DNA from: Candidatus Fimousia stercorigallinarum
GTDB taxonomy: Bacteria > Bacillota > Clostridia > Lachnospirales > Lachnospiraceae
Direction: 5' to 3'
DNA length: 42,170 bases
Assembly (NCBI GenBank): GCA_018715775.1
Contig: DVKZ01000040.1
Coordinates: forward strand, 1 to 42,170
The position numbers were made by a program, and so were the translations under genes. The notes below the pieces were generated by a model. That model was not told where the DNA came from. It searched no databases and saw nothing but the letters and a program-made list of their open reading frames with translations. Numbering within the stretch: the stretch's first letter is position 1; each line of letters begins with the position of its first letter. Shown piece by piece: positions 8,806 through 17,212 of the stretch.

Positions 8806-8834
8806 TTGATTTTGAAATAGGAAAACCATATAAT
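8806..8834 (+). promoter_or_regulatory. Housekeeping-type promoter for ftsH
   Basis: TTGATT at 8806-8811 and TATAAT at 8829-8834 with a 17-bp spacer, about 60 nt before the ftsH start. Confidence 0.65.
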
Positions 8835-8896
8835 GTTTACTATATGCAATGATAATAAAGCAGTTGTGTGTTGACTGCAGTGCAGGAGGAGAAAAG

Positions 8897-10912
8897 TTGG
8901 ACGATAAGAATAAACGAAATGATAAAAAAAATGGCGATCAGATAAAAAAGATTATTGTTGTCATCATTATCACTTTGGTTTTAACAACATTTATTAACCG
9001 GGTGATCACAAGATATAACAGGGGATCGGAAACAGAAATTTCATACGATACATTCGTTCAGATGTTAGAGGATAAGGAAGTGGAATCTGTTACGATACAG
9101 GATGGAACCTATACCGTCGTTCCAAAGGAACAGGCAAATCCGCTTTCTAAGACGACTTATACGGTTACGGCAATCACGGATTATAAGATTGTGGACCGTT
9201 TGAATGAGTCAGGTGCAGAATTTCAGGCTCAATCATCCGATGGCTCGGATCTGTTCATCAGTTTCCTGGCAACCTGGGTGTTGCCGTTCATCCTTTTATA
9301 CGGTTTCTTTTATTTAATGATGCGGAATGTCGGAAAAGGCGGCGGAGGCGTCATGGGCGTTGGAAAAAGTACTGCCAAGTTATATGTAGAGAAGAAAACC
9401 GGAGTGACATTTGCGGATGTCGCAGGGCAGGACGAAGCGAAGGAATCATTAACAGAGATGGTTGATTTCCTTCATAATCCGGAGAAATATCTGAAAATCG
9501 GAGCAAAACTGCCGAAAGGTGCGCTTTTAGTAGGACCTCCGGGAACAGGTAAAACTCTGCTTGCCAAAGCAGTTGCGGGGGAAGCCGATGTACCGTTCTT
9601 CTCATTATCCGGTTCTGATTTTGTGGAAATGTTTGTCGGTGTCGGTGCTTCCCGTGTGCGTGACCTGTTCAAACAGGCACAATCGATGGCACCTTGTATT
9701 ATCTTTATTGATGAGATCGATGCGATCGGTAAGAGCCGTGATACCCGATTCGGAAGCGGAAATGATGAAAGAGAACAGACGCTGAATGCGCTGCTCGCTG
9801 AGATGGATGGATTTGATACATCAAAAGGATTGATCATCCTGGCGGCTACTAACCGTCCGGAAGTCCTTGACAAAGCATTATTGCGTCCCGGACGATTTGA
9901 CCGGAGAGTGATTGTAGAACGTCCGGATCTGAAAGGACGTATTGAAACATTAAAAGTTCATTCGAAGAATGTATTAATGGATGATACTGTTGATTTGAAA
10001 GAAATTGCGCTGGCAACTTCAGGAGCCGTAGGTTCTGATCTTGCCAATATGGTAAATGAGGCGGCGCTGGCAGCTGTTAAAGCCGGACGTCACGCGGTCA
10101 GTCAGAAGGATCTGTTTGAGGCAGTGGAAGTCGTCATTGCCGGTAAGGAAAAGAAAGATCGTATCATGAGCGACAAAGAAAAGAGAATCGTTGCATATCA
10201 TGAAGTCGGTCATGCGCTTGTAATGGCATTACAAAAGGAAAGCGAACCTGTACAGAAGATCACGATCGTTCCAAGAACGATGGGCGCTTTAGGTTATACG
10301 ATGCAGACGCCGGAAGAGGAAAAATATCTTTCGACGAAAGATGAGATGATGGCAGATCTGGTTTCTTTCTATGGCGGCCGTGCAGCTGAAGAGATTAAAT
10401 TTGATTCGGTTACAACCGGTGCTTCGAATGATATTGAGCGTGCAACATCTATGGCACGCGCCATGGTAACGCAGTATGGTATGTCGGAGAAATTTGGTAT
10501 GATCGGTCTGGAACGAGTGACCGGACAGTACCTGGACGGCAGACGTGTGCTGGAATGTTCTGAGGTTACGGAAGCGGAGATTGATAAAGAGGTTATGCGC
10601 ATTTTAAATGATGCATATGCAAAAGCTCTGGAATTACTCCGGGCACATATCGAAACCTTAGACAGAGTTGCGGAATTCCTGTTAGAACAGGAAACCATTA
10701 CCGGAAAAGAATTTATGAAAATCTTCCATGAAGTGGAAGGGAAACATTCAGAACCAAAAGAGACGGAGGAGGTTTCTGTTGTTGCCGATACAGAGGAGTC
10801 TGCAGCAAAAGATGTAATTGCAGAAGATCCATCAGTTGTAGATGAGGCAGTGATGGAAAATAAAATAGAGGTTACGGATGTTGATGCAAGTCAGCAAAGT
10901 GACGAAGAATAA
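8897..10912 (+). CDS. ftsH: ATP-dependent zinc metalloprotease FtsH (TTG start)
   Basis: FtsH is a membrane-anchored AAA+ protease that degrades misfolded membrane proteins and regulators. The 671-residue product has two N-terminal membrane segments (about 16-32 and 114-136) around an extracytoplasmic domain, Walker A GPPGTGKT near residue 213, Walker B IIFIDEIDAIG, and the zinc motif HEVGH at about 435-439. The acidic C-terminal tail is variable. The TTG at 8897 is chosen because AGGAGG lies 7 nt upstream. An in-frame ATG at 8849 would add 16 residues with no homology and no good ribosome binding site. Confidence 0.95.
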   Translation: MDDKNKRNDKKNGDQIKKIIVVIIITLVLTTFINRVITRYNRGSETEISYDTFVQMLEDKEVESVTIQDGTYTVVPKEQANPLSKTTYTVTAITDYKIVDRLNESGAEFQAQSSDGSDLFISFLATWVLPFILLYGFFYLMMRNVGKGGGGVMGVGKSTAKLYVEKKTGVTFADVAGQDEAKESLTEMVDFLHNPEKYLKIGAKLPKGALLVGPPGTGKTLLAKAVAGEADVPFFSLSGSDFVEMFVGVGASRVRDLFKQAQSMAPCIIFIDEIDAIGKSRDTRFGSGNDEREQTLNALLAEMDGFDTSKGLIILAATNRPEVLDKALLRPGRFDRRVIVERPDLKGRIETLKVHSKNVLMDDTVDLKEIALATSGAVGSDLANMVNEAALAAVKAGRHAVSQKDLFEAVEVVIAGKEKKDRIMSDKEKRIVAYHEVGHALVMALQKESEPVQKITIVPRTMGALGYTMQTPEEEKYLSTKDEMMADLVSFYGGRAAEEIKFDSVTTGASNDIERATSMARAMVTQYGMSEKFGMIGLERVTGQYLDGRRVLECSEVTEAEIDKEVMRILNDAYAKALELLRAHIETLDRVAEFLLEQETITGKEFMKIFHEVEGKHSEPKETEEVSVVADTEESAAKDVIAEDPSVVDEAVMENKIEVTDVDASQQSDEE

Positions 10913-10923
10913 AAAGATGCGAA

Positions 10924-10952
10924 AAGGGCGACAGATGAGTCGTCCTTTTTTC
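10924..10952 (+). terminator. Intrinsic terminator after ftsH
   Basis: An 8-9 bp stem (AAGGGCGAC side pairing with GTCGTCCTT, one G-T wobble, loop AGATGA) is followed by a run of T. Confidence 0.9.
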
Positions 10953-11093
10953 GTGTGTTTATTGAGGAATCTTTCATTCTTGCGATTGAAAAAAGGAGAT
11001 GTTTTCTGTGATGCTGTAAGGTGATATAATGGATAATTCTTTTACTAAATATATATAAAATTCCTTAATTAAATTAGGTAAAACAATGAAAAT

Positions 11094-11120
11094 ATTACAT
11101 AGATTACATAGATTATATAC
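11094..11120 (+). repeat. Three tandem 9-bp repeats upstream of the ABC operon promoter
   Basis: ATTACATAG is repeated at 11094-11102 and 11103-11111, followed by a diverged copy ATTATATAC at 11112-11120. They sit 9 bp before the -35 box of the operon promoter, a usual place for an activator or repressor site. The surrounding sequence is very AT-rich, so chance or slippage is possible. Confidence 0.5.
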
Positions 11121-11129
11121 ACATATATA

Positions 11130-11158
11130 TTGACAGAACATCAAAGGGGTAATATATT
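11130..11158 (+). promoter_or_regulatory. Housekeeping-type promoter for the lipoprotein-ABC operon
   Basis: Consensus TTGACA at 11130-11135 and TATATT at 11153-11158 with a 17-bp spacer. The rest of the 10953-11212 gap holds the tandem repeats and AT-rich sequence; I see no gene there. Confidence 0.75.
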
Positions 11159-11212
11159 AAAAATATAGTTTATATTGCTTTATATAAAACAGCTATCTAA
11201 AGGGGGGATTTT

Positions 11213-12451
11213 ATGAAAAAGTTATTAAGATACTGGCTTTTATTGACAGGCATCATTTGCCTGCTTTCCGGCTGTTCCGGTACGGACGGGACATCGGATG
11301 CCAGCGAAGGGAATGGACAGAGTACAGATACCGCAGCGGTAAATACGCAGACAGCATCGGACTTGGATGTATCGCCGGAAGATTATGAAGGAAAAGACTA
11401 TCATTTTGATACGGATTATCAATCATTTTTCTTTATGCCGAACATTGCAAAAGGAGAGGCAGGATATTATTATTGGGAAGAAAATGATGAACGGCTATAT
11501 TACTATGATACTGCCACGGCGCAGAGTGTGGTCTTATGTAATAAGGCTGACTGCACGCATGATGACGATACCTGTAATGCATATTTTAATGCAGCAAAGA
11601 AGGAAAACCAGGATGTCTTCTGCAAAACTTACATTCAATATTATGACGGTGCGGTCTATGTTACCGGTTATGATCCAAAAGGGAATGTCAACCTCTACCG
11701 GGTCGCTGCAGACGGTTCTTCCTGTGATAAATATATGTGTTTGTTTAAGCAGAACATGATGTCTCCATACGGTAACTCTCAGATCATTGATTTTACATAT
11801 CCGGAAGTATGCATCCATCGGGGTTATGTTTACTTTATTAATAACATGGAAACAACATCGAAAATTTATCGTATGAAGATGGGCAGCGAAACGTCGGAGG
11901 TCATTTATGAAAATACAGGTCTTCGTCCGGCAGTCTACCGTATAAAACCATATGGAGATCAGATTTACTTCCAGGCCGGCAATTTTGAAGACGATACGTA
12001 TATTGATATTGAAGGCGGCGTTTATGCCTATGATCCAGACACGGAAAAAGTCAGTTTATATAAAGAATCGGCGATCAGTCCTTACCTGTTTTATAAAGAC
12101 GATCTGTATTATTCCGCTTCTGACGGCATTTATCATTATGACAAAGAGGAAGAACAGGATGAGAAAGTTCTGGATACGGAAAAAAATAATGCGGATTTTA
12201 TGATGATCAATGATCAGATCGTCGTATATCTGGATGAAGATTCTAATATGTTTGTCTGTGATCTGGAAACGGACAGTACGCATACGATCGATGGAGACGG
12301 TATTACTACATGTCTGTTTGGAGACGGTCATTTTATGTTTGCAGAAGGATATAAAGAAGGGGATGCAAGCGGATTGTATGCGATAAAATTTAGTGATCTT
12401 TTACGAGCATCGGAATGGACCAATATAACGGATATGAGCAATGGAAATTAG
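11213..12451 (+). CDS. Lipoprotein, probable beta-propeller (DUF5050-like), with Cys-rich motif
   Basis: The 412-residue product starts with a lipoprotein signal ending LLSGC (Cys21), then a Ser/Thr/Gly-rich linker. The body has repeated strand patterns such as YYYDTATAQSVVLC, YVTGYDPKGNVNLYRVAADG and GGVYAYDPDTEKVSLY, which suggest a beta-propeller like those of DUF5050 proteins. The segment CNKADCTHDDDTC carries closely spaced Cys/His/Asp residues and looks like a metal-binding or disulfide motif. It overlaps the permease gene by 11 bp and so probably works with that transporter. Function is unknown. AAGGGGGGA precedes the ATG. Confidence 0.7.
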   Translation: MKKLLRYWLLLTGIICLLSGCSGTDGTSDASEGNGQSTDTAAVNTQTASDLDVSPEDYEGKDYHFDTDYQSFFFMPNIAKGEAGYYYWEENDERLYYYDTATAQSVVLCNKADCTHDDDTCNAYFNAAKKENQDVFCKTYIQYYDGAVYVTGYDPKGNVNLYRVAADGSSCDKYMCLFKQNMMSPYGNSQIIDFTYPEVCIHRGYVYFINNMETTSKIYRMKMGSETSEVIYENTGLRPAVYRIKPYGDQIYFQAGNFEDDTYIDIEGGVYAYDPDTEKVSLYKESAISPYLFYKDDLYYSASDGIYHYDKEEEQDEKVLDTEKNNADFMMINDQIVVYLDEDSNMFVCDLETDSTHTIDGDGITTCLFGDGHFMFAEGYKEGDASGLYAIKFSDLLRASEWTNITDMSNGN

Positions 12452-14297
12452 AAGACTATTATACGACAAAAGAAATATCAGTATGATCGTGCTGTTGCTG
12501 CTGCTTTCTATGGCTATGTTTTTTTATCCGCCTGCCGGTGATGGAGTGCCGCAACAGCAAACGGGAAAGCAGGTTGAGGATATTATCGAGGAGAGCGATC
12601 GGTATGGAGGGATCAGTCTGTTTGCAGATACAGACAGTTTTGCTTATAAAAATGTGCAGAAAACAAAAGCGGATTATACAAGAATCCTATCCGTCGATGT
12701 ACAGGAAGCAGATACTTCCTTCTTTGATTCCCTCATTTCCTGTGAAACGGTCAATTATCTTCTGTTCGCGATCGGTTTTCTGATCGCACTCAGTTATACA
12801 GATCCTGTCAGTCAGGGACTGAAAGGAATGACGTATGCGGCAAAGAACGGACGGGGACGCCGGCGGATCCGGCAGATCCTTGTATTAATGGCATGGAGCG
12901 GGATCGCAGTAGTTCTGCTGTACGGAGGTGCCATGATCATCTGGCTGCTCGGGACAGGAGCGGAAGGAGGGAAGATACTTGCTCTTCCTTTACAGACAAT
13001 GTCTCTTGGGAGGCTGCTGCCGTTTCGGATCACAGTTTTTACGTATATGATGGCGGTGATCTTTTTTCGATGGCTGGTTCTCTTTCAGTTTGTGCTGATC
13101 CTGTGGTTTGCATTTCTGCTGTTGGAACATGTGATCCTGGCCTGCGGGGCGGTTACGATCCTGTTCTTAGCGGAATATGTGATCTGGCAGGTGATCGGAG
13201 TGAATTCTTCTTATCACCTGTGGAAATACTGCAATCTATGGTATCAGCTGTCTTCCAATGAGTATTTGTATACATATTTTAATATGAATATAGCCGGTTA
13301 TCCGGTGGGACGGTATTTCGTGATCTTTGTTCAGATTCTGCTGGTTGGAGTTCTGTTATCGGCTGTTGCTTACTGGAAAGGAGAATACTCGAAATCAGGG
13401 GGGATCTCTGTCCGGATTTCTTTATCTCTGCCTTTTGGAAGGCGGATACAGGAGAAATTGACCTTGTTAACTGCGGAAATGTATAAATTACTGGTGATGC
13501 AAAAAGGGTTCCTGTTGATTTTACTATTTGCAGCCTTTATCGTTAATCAGAGCGATTTTGTGAATGTGACGAATACCGGTTATCAGGATCTGTATTATGA
13601 TTTTATGGAGCAGTATGAAGGAGAACCCTCCAAAGAATCGGAGCAGTATATCCGGAGCTTTGCGAAAGAAGTCAATCAGGTGTCAAAAGAATATGAAGAG
13701 GCAGAAGAACAGTATGCGCAGGGAATGTTATCGGATGATGCGTATATCGCCGCTTCCATGAAATATGAATCCTATGAGAATGAGAGAGAATTCCTTGCCA
13801 TGATCGAGCATCAGCAAAACTATCTGCAAAAATTAAAAAAGGAACAGGGAATATCCGGATGGTATGTCAATACGTATTGCTACCAGAGTATTTTTCAGCC
13901 GGTAATTTCTTTAAAATACGGGCTGTTGCTTGTCTTTACCCTGCTAACAGCAGTTTCTTCTGCGAAGATAGAGGCAGATGCCGGCACGATCAATGTGTTG
14001 AACAGCACGAGGCTCGGCAGAAGACAGCTGTTGTATAAGAAAGTGTTGGCAGTAAGCCTGACTGCAGGGATTATGTATGCCATTTTATTGGCAGTTACAC
14101 TTGGCAGTGCTGTTTCCGTCTATGGAATATCGGTGCCAGATGCACCGGTGCAGAGCCTGGAATGGTATGCGGGACTGCCGCTTCCGGTCTCTCTGCTGCA
14201 GTGGATGATCCTGTATTACGGAATGATACTGCTCGTTTTTTTATTGGTTTCTATTGGGTTTACATTATTATTTCAGAAGGTGTTCCGTCATGCTTAA
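12441..14297 (+). CDS. ABC-2-type transporter permease with two similar halves
   Basis: The 618-residue multi-pass membrane protein is encoded between a lipoprotein and an ABC ATPase, overlapping both, so it is taken as the permease. It looks like two related halves joined together. Each begins with a short cytoplasmic stretch and a membrane segment (RRLLYDKRNISMIVLLLLLSM; then EMYKLLVMQKGFLLILLFAAF at about 345-370). Each next has an extracytoplasmic domain, and then a segment ending in a basic patch (NGRGRRRIRQ and STRLGRRQLLYKK). The substrate is unknown. The second half carries a large Glu/Tyr-rich extracytoplasmic loop. No good ribosome binding site is seen, consistent with coupling to the gene before. 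Confidence 0.7.
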   Translation: MEIRRLLYDKRNISMIVLLLLLSMAMFFYPPAGDGVPQQQTGKQVEDIIEESDRYGGISLFADTDSFAYKNVQKTKADYTRILSVDVQEADTSFFDSLISCETVNYLLFAIGFLIALSYTDPVSQGLKGMTYAAKNGRGRRRIRQILVLMAWSGIAVVLLYGGAMIIWLLGTGAEGGKILALPLQTMSLGRLLPFRITVFTYMMAVIFFRWLVLFQFVLILWFAFLLLEHVILACGAVTILFLAEYVIWQVIGVNSSYHLWKYCNLWYQLSSNEYLYTYFNMNIAGYPVGRYFVIFVQILLVGVLLSAVAYWKGEYSKSGGISVRISLSLPFGRRIQEKLTLLTAEMYKLLVMQKGFLLILLFAAFIVNQSDFVNVTNTGYQDLYYDFMEQYEGEPSKESEQYIRSFAKEVNQVSKEYEEAEEQYAQGMLSDDAYIAASMKYESYENEREFLAMIEHQQNYLQKLKKEQGISGWYVNTYCYQSIFQPVISLKYGLLLVFTLLTAVSSAKIEADAGTINVLNSTRLGRRQLLYKKVLAVSLTAGIMYAILLAVTLGSAVSVYGISVPDAPVQSLEWYAGLPLPVSLLQWMILYYGMILLVFLLVSIGFTLLFQKVFRHA

Positions 14298-15159
14298 AGT
14301 CAGACATTTAAATAAAAGTTATAAAACAACTGCAGCGCTTTCCGATGTCAGTTTTGAATTAAAAGAAGGAATTTATGGATTTTTGGGACCGAATGGAGCT
14401 GGAAAAAGCACGTTGATCCATTTGATCACGGATAATATCCGCCGTGATTCCGGTGAGATCTTATGGAATGAGAAAGATATCCGTGTTCTTGATAAAGAAT
14501 ATCGGGACATCCTTGGTTATATGCCCCAGTATCAGGGGTATTATAAAGGATTTACGGCAAAAGCATTTCTCCTTTATATGGCGCAGCTAAAAGGAATGAA
14601 GAAAAAGGAGGCCGTCAGACGGACAGAGGAACTGTTGAAGATTCTCAACTTGTGGGAGCACCGGGATAAAAAAGCGGAGAATTTTTCAGGCGGCATGCGG
14701 CAGAGATTGATGCTTGCACAGGCTTTGCTGAATGATCCGAAGCTTTTGATCCTGGATGAACCGACCGCGGGTGTTGATCCGCAGGAACGAATCCGGATAC
14801 GCAATTACATCAGCACGATTGCAAAAGGAAGGATCATTTTGATCGCGACGCATATCGTTTCTGATGTGGAAGCGATCGCAAACGAAATTTTTCTGATGGG
14901 AGCAGGGAAAGTGATCGAGCATGCTTCCCCACAGAAATTGATCCGGCAAGTATCGCCCTATGTTTATACGACAACCGTACAGTCAGTGGATGAGATCACA
15001 CAGCTGGAAAAATCCTTTACCATCAGCAATATATACAACAGTATGCACGGAATACAGGTGAAATTGATCCAAAAGAGTCCGCAGGATCCGGAATTTCATA
15101 CTTCCGGTTATGAACCGGCAGCAGCCAATCTGGAAGACGTATATCTGTATCATTTTTAA
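14290..15159 (+). CDS. ABC transporter ATP-binding protein
   Basis: The 289-residue ATPase has Walker A GPNGAGKST at about 33-41, signature FSGGMRQRL, Walker B LLILDEPTAGVDP and the switch His in ATHIVSDVEA. It powers the permease encoded just upstream, and the set resembles exporters of the ABC-2 type, though import or signalling roles cannot be excluded. The ATG at 14290 overlaps the permease stop by 8 bp and has AGAAGG about 9 nt before it; an in-frame start at 14254 is within the permease and less likely. Confidence 0.9.
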   Translation: MLKVRHLNKSYKTTAALSDVSFELKEGIYGFLGPNGAGKSTLIHLITDNIRRDSGEILWNEKDIRVLDKEYRDILGYMPQYQGYYKGFTAKAFLLYMAQLKGMKKKEAVRRTEELLKILNLWEHRDKKAENFSGGMRQRLMLAQALLNDPKLLILDEPTAGVDPQERIRIRNYISTIAKGRIILIATHIVSDVEAIANEIFLMGAGKVIEHASPQKLIRQVSPYVYTTTVQSVDEITQLEKSFTISNIYNSMHGIQVKLIQKSPQDPEFHTSGYEPAAANLEDVYLYHF

Positions 15160-15233
15160 AGGTATTTGTGCGTATAATATCCCCATTGCTGTGGAATAAT
15201 ATGGTATAAAGGCAGATAGAATGGAGTGATATT

Positions 15234-15482
15234 ATGACACAGCAGGAATTAGCAAAAGTGAGAGAATCCATCAGAAGATATATGGGGTATAAAGTGCGGT
15301 TTAGTGCCAATCAGGGAAGGCATCGGTATGAAACGGCGGAAGGCATCATATCGGAAACGTATCCCAATATTTTTGTTGTACAGGTTGTCAGCGATGATCC
15401 GTATAAAAACAATAAAAAAATGACTTTCAGTTATCACGATATTGTGACGAAGGATCTGAAAATGCAGTTGTTGACGAAGTAA
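15234..15482 (+). CDS. veg: Veg family protein
   Basis: The 82-residue protein (MTQQELAKVRESIRRYMGYKV...) matches Veg, a small conserved Firmicutes protein with a VRFSANQGRHRYETAEGII strand region. In Bacillus subtilis veg is strongly transcribed and linked to biofilm gene expression and spore outgrowth; its biochemical role is not settled. It precedes ispE across one spore gene, comparable to the veg-sspF-ispE order in Bacillus. TGGAGTGATATT precedes the ATG, and transcription should end in the hairpin at 15489-15538. Confidence 0.85.
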   Translation: MTQQELAKVRESIRRYMGYKVRFSANQGRHRYETAEGIISETYPNIFVVQVVSDDPYKNNKKMTFSYHDIVTKDLKMQLLTK

Positions 15483-15483
15483 G

Positions 15484-15512
15484 GAATAAAATCCTTTCTG
15501 CTTTCATAAATT
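15484..15512 (+). promoter_or_regulatory. Possible sigma-E-type promoter for the SPOCS/LysM gene
   Basis: GAATAAA at 15484-15490, a 14-bp gap and CATAAATT at 15505-15512 resemble the B. subtilis sigma-E consensus (KMATATT, about 14 bp, CATACANT). The spacer is the left arm of the veg terminator stem and the -10 box is in its loop. Transcription would then start near 15519, at the right arm. The match is by eye. Confidence 0.4.
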
Positions 15513-15538
15513 ATAAGAAAAGCAGGAGGGATTTTTTT
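15489..15538 (+). terminator. Terminator of veg that contains the next gene's ribosome binding site
   Basis: A 16-bp stem (15489-15504 with 15519-15534, two G-T wobbles, 14-nt loop) runs into seven T at 15532-15538, immediately before the ATG of the SPOCS/LysM gene at 15539. The right arm includes that gene's AGGAGGG. Read-through RNA from veg would therefore both tend to terminate and hide the downstream ribosome binding site. Confidence 0.8.
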
Positions 15539-17110
15539 ATGGAATTAATCGAAAAGCAGTTAAAAACAACAGCGGTTAAAGCTGAAAAACAGATACAGAT
15601 CACATTGGATGAGGATAAAAATGTACCGGATACAAAAATCGATATTGAAAAGATCATTTTATCGAAAGGGAATATCAAGATTCAGGAATCGGAGATCATG
15701 GTAGACCGGATCCGCGTTAACGGGGAACTGGAAGGAGAGGTGCTGTATCTTGGCACGGATGGCAATAGCCGTTGCAGTGTTATGGAGTTTGCCATTGATT
15801 TCGAAGAATATTTTCATATTGAATCGGTTGTTCCAACGGATCATGTTTCGATCATGCCTGAGCTGGAGGATCTGAATATCATGCTGATCAATTCCAGAAA
15901 AATCGGAATCCGGGCCGTGCTGAACTTTTTTATTACGGTATCGGATGGAAAAGAGATGGAAGCGATTGAAGATGTGGACGGGGACGGCGTGCAGACATTA
16001 CATAAAAATCTCCATATGACACAGCTGGTTGTCGATAAGAAGGATATCGTCCGATTAAAAGAAGAGACAGCTCTGCCGGCGAATAAACCGAACATCTATG
16101 AGCCGCTCTGGAGTTATCTCGGATTTCAGAAAGTAGAGAGTAAGATTTACGATCATAAGATCGGAATCCAGGGAGAACTGTACCTGTTTTTGCTGTATCT
16201 TGGAGAAGAGGAACATATGCCGCTTCAGTTTATTGAGTGGGAAATCCCGATAAGAACGGAACTGGAATGCTATGAGTGCATGGAAGGAATGGTCGGCAAC
16301 ATCGGATATCGGATCACAAGTCAGAACCTGGAAGTAAAGCCGGATATTGATGGAGAAACGAGGATTTTATCTGCAGAGATCGGATTGGAAATGGATTTGA
16401 AAGTGTATGAGGAAGAAGAAGTCCGGATCCTGGAGGATGTTTATCACTGGAAAAAGGACTTAATCCCGCATTACGAAAATGTTTCGTATCAACATCTTGT
16501 AGCAAAAAATGCGGCAAAGATGAAAATGGATCAGAGGGTTTCTTTACATCAGGTAAAAGGGAGAATTTTGCAGATTTTATATATGGATGGAAGCTGTAAG
16601 GTGGATGAAATGGAAATCGTCGATAAAGGAGTCCGTGTGGAAGGCGTTTTAGACGGTGTCGTTTTATACCTGACATCAGATGACCATCTTCCGATCAACA
16701 GCATGCCGGTCGTAATTCCTTTTTCCTATGTGATCGAGGCAAAAGAAATGAAACCGGACGATCATTATCGGATCCATGCGGCACTGGATCAGGTGAGCGC
16801 CGTCTTTATCGATGGAGATGAGATCGAGGTCAAGGCTGAGATCACGTTTGATATGATCGTGCTTTCCCCGGAATCCGCAGACGTTATCGTGCAGATTGAA
16901 GAAAAGGAACTGGATATGGAAAAGCTGCAGCAGATGCCGAGCATTGTCGGATATATTGTGAAACCGGGAGATACGCTGTGGACAATTGCAAAAAAATATT
17001 ATACGACGATGGATTCGATCAAAAAATTAAATGAAGAAGTTGGAGAAGATGTCAAGCCGGGAATGAGGATCCTGATCGTGAAAGAAATCGAGGAAAGTCT
17101 CGATTTATAA
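15539..17110 (+). CDS. SPOCS (DUF3794) and LysM domain spore envelope protein
   Basis: The 523-residue protein has N-terminal SPOCS/DUF3794 units (first at roughly residues 30-130, another in the middle, a third around 350-450) and ends with a LysM domain (IVGYIVKPGDTLWTIAKKYY at about 473) that binds peptidoglycan. Proteins of this layout, like SafA and SpoVID of Bacillus, help join coat and cortex during spore formation; the role here is inferred from domains. There is no signal peptide, which fits synthesis in the mother cell and assembly on the forespore. Its ribosome binding site is inside the hairpin shared with the veg terminator. Confidence 0.85.
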   Translation: MELIEKQLKTTAVKAEKQIQITLDEDKNVPDTKIDIEKIILSKGNIKIQESEIMVDRIRVNGELEGEVLYLGTDGNSRCSVMEFAIDFEEYFHIESVVPTDHVSIMPELEDLNIMLINSRKIGIRAVLNFFITVSDGKEMEAIEDVDGDGVQTLHKNLHMTQLVVDKKDIVRLKEETALPANKPNIYEPLWSYLGFQKVESKIYDHKIGIQGELYLFLLYLGEEEHMPLQFIEWEIPIRTELECYECMEGMVGNIGYRITSQNLEVKPDIDGETRILSAEIGLEMDLKVYEEEEVRILEDVYHWKKDLIPHYENVSYQHLVAKNAAKMKMDQRVSLHQVKGRILQILYMDGSCKVDEMEIVDKGVRVEGVLDGVVLYLTSDDHLPINSMPVVIPFSYVIEAKEMKPDDHYRIHAALDQVSAVFIDGDEIEVKAEITFDMIVLSPESADVIVQIEEKELDMEKLQQMPSIVGYIVKPGDTLWTIAKKYYTTMDSIKKLNEEVGEDVKPGMRILIVKEIEESLDL

Positions 17111-17113
17111 GGC

Positions 17114-17142
17114 TTGCAATTGATATTTGAATTCGTTATAAT
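17114..17142 (+). promoter_or_regulatory. Housekeeping-type promoter for ispE
   Basis: TTGCAA at 17114-17119 and TATAAT at 17137-17142 with a 17-bp spacer, about 70 nt before the ispE start. Confidence 0.7.
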
Positions 17143-17212
17143 AAGTTTGTATACATAATACTGCACAAAAATCAGTACAATTTAAAAAGATAAAAGGATC
17201 GGAGAAGGAGAT

